DNA of 64,000 bases from NCBI RefSeq assembly GCF_041199995.1, contig NZ_CP165646.1, positions 2,170,001 through 2,234,000 on the forward strand. The letters are read 5' to 3'. Each line of letters starts with the position of its first letter. The stretch's first letter is position 1. Source of the stretch: Leptotrichia sp. HSP-342 (lineage in GTDB: Bacteria; Fusobacteriota; Fusobacteriia; Fusobacteriales; Leptotrichiaceae). Shown piece after piece: positions 63,829 to 64,000 of the stretch. The notes beneath the pieces are model-generated. The model worked only from the letters and a program-made list of their open reading frames with translations. It searched no databases and had not been told where the DNA came from. Made by a program: the position numbers and the translations under genes.

Positions 63829-64000
63829 TTAATTATCTAACATTTGTATTTCTAAATTTATACTATTTATCACTTCATTACCATCTATTATATCATATTC
63901 CAGTATTATTTTTCCATTTTCTTTTTCAAATTTTTTTGTAAAAATTTCATATTTCCCACGAAATTTTGTTGTAATGAAAGTAAACGAAGTATTTTTATCT
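63829..64000 (-). CDS. C-terminal fragment of an unidentified gene, runs off the window
   Basis: An open frame enters from the right edge and ends at TAA (63829-63831). It reads DKNTSFTFITTKFRGKYEIF and ends NLEIQMLDN. The composition (strand-rich, charged) looks like a coding C-terminus. It lies 20 bp ahead of lysS in the same direction. No family recognised from 56 codons. Confidence 0.55.
   Translation of the reverse strand, partial: DKNTSFTFITTKFRGKYEIFTKKFEKENGKIILEYDIIDGNEVINSINLEIQMLDN

Noticed and set aside
1..64000. tRNA or rRNA genes and CRISPR arrays
   Set aside because: I found no T-arm-like tRNA segments, no rRNA core sequences and no regularly spaced identical repeats.

Overview
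The window is very AT-rich and densely coded, almost all on the minus strand. Its gene content (LPS heptose phosphatase GmhB, many lipoproteins with a short ISC/VSC lipobox, AT-rich intergenic DNA, fusobacterial-type Opp and amino-acid ABC clusters) points to Fusobacteriota, most likely Leptotrichia or a close relative. That assignment is inferred from general character; no marker gene was compared.

Layout. 0-11 kb: a large glycoside hydrolase family 13 gene broken by an in-frame stop, M18 aminopeptidase, pgi, a DUF1304 protein, map, adk and a frameshifted phosphohexomutase. 11-19.6 kb: the L-ascorbate utilisation cluster, transcribed ulaG-ulaA-ulaB-ulaC-ulaD-ulaE-ulaF, followed by an XRE regulator and a split transketolase that can feed the xylulose-5-phosphate into the pentose phosphate pathway. 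19.6-28 kb: msrA, a MalY/PatB-type lyase with a divergent TetR-like regulator, nrnA, a SPOR protein, mtnN, lipoproteins and manA. 28-30.4 kb: a compact locus with the architecture of a type I toxin-antitoxin module, a membrane protein and an inactivated LtrA-like gene. 30.4-41 kb: two polar amino-acid ABC transporter operons, a DAACS symporter, an ATP-grasp enzyme, a cupin gene and, between the operons, a roughly 590-nt structured non-coding RNA with its own promoter and terminator. 41-49 kb: two lipid-type glycosyltransferases, ylqF/rbgA, rsmI, a C-terminal processing protease, tlyA, a second candidate ncRNA and gmhB. 49-60 kb: an oligopeptide ABC operon oppBCDF followed by four tandem oppA paralogues. 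60-64 kb: a secreted lysozyme-like protein, a transposase remnant, a small secreted acidic protein, lysS and a partial gene.

Three things stand out. (1) The minus-strand locus at 28140-28442 has a 22-residue hydrophobic ORF, a Shine-Dalgarno sequence that can pair with a 3' anti-SD, and an upstream 68-nt RNA with 23 complementary bases to the toxin leader. (2) The plus-strand RNA at 36017-36608 has the size and richness of the ornate large RNA classes. (3) The intergenic DNA carries at least four dispersed repeat families, one with stems that differ between copies by compensatory changes.

Several genes carry lesions: in-frame TAA codons in the GH13, LtrA-like and one substrate-binding-protein gene, and homopolymer frameshifts in the phosphohexomutase, transketolase, LtrA-like and a glycosyltransferase gene. 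They may be real decay, recoding or sequencing artefact; the sequence alone cannot decide.
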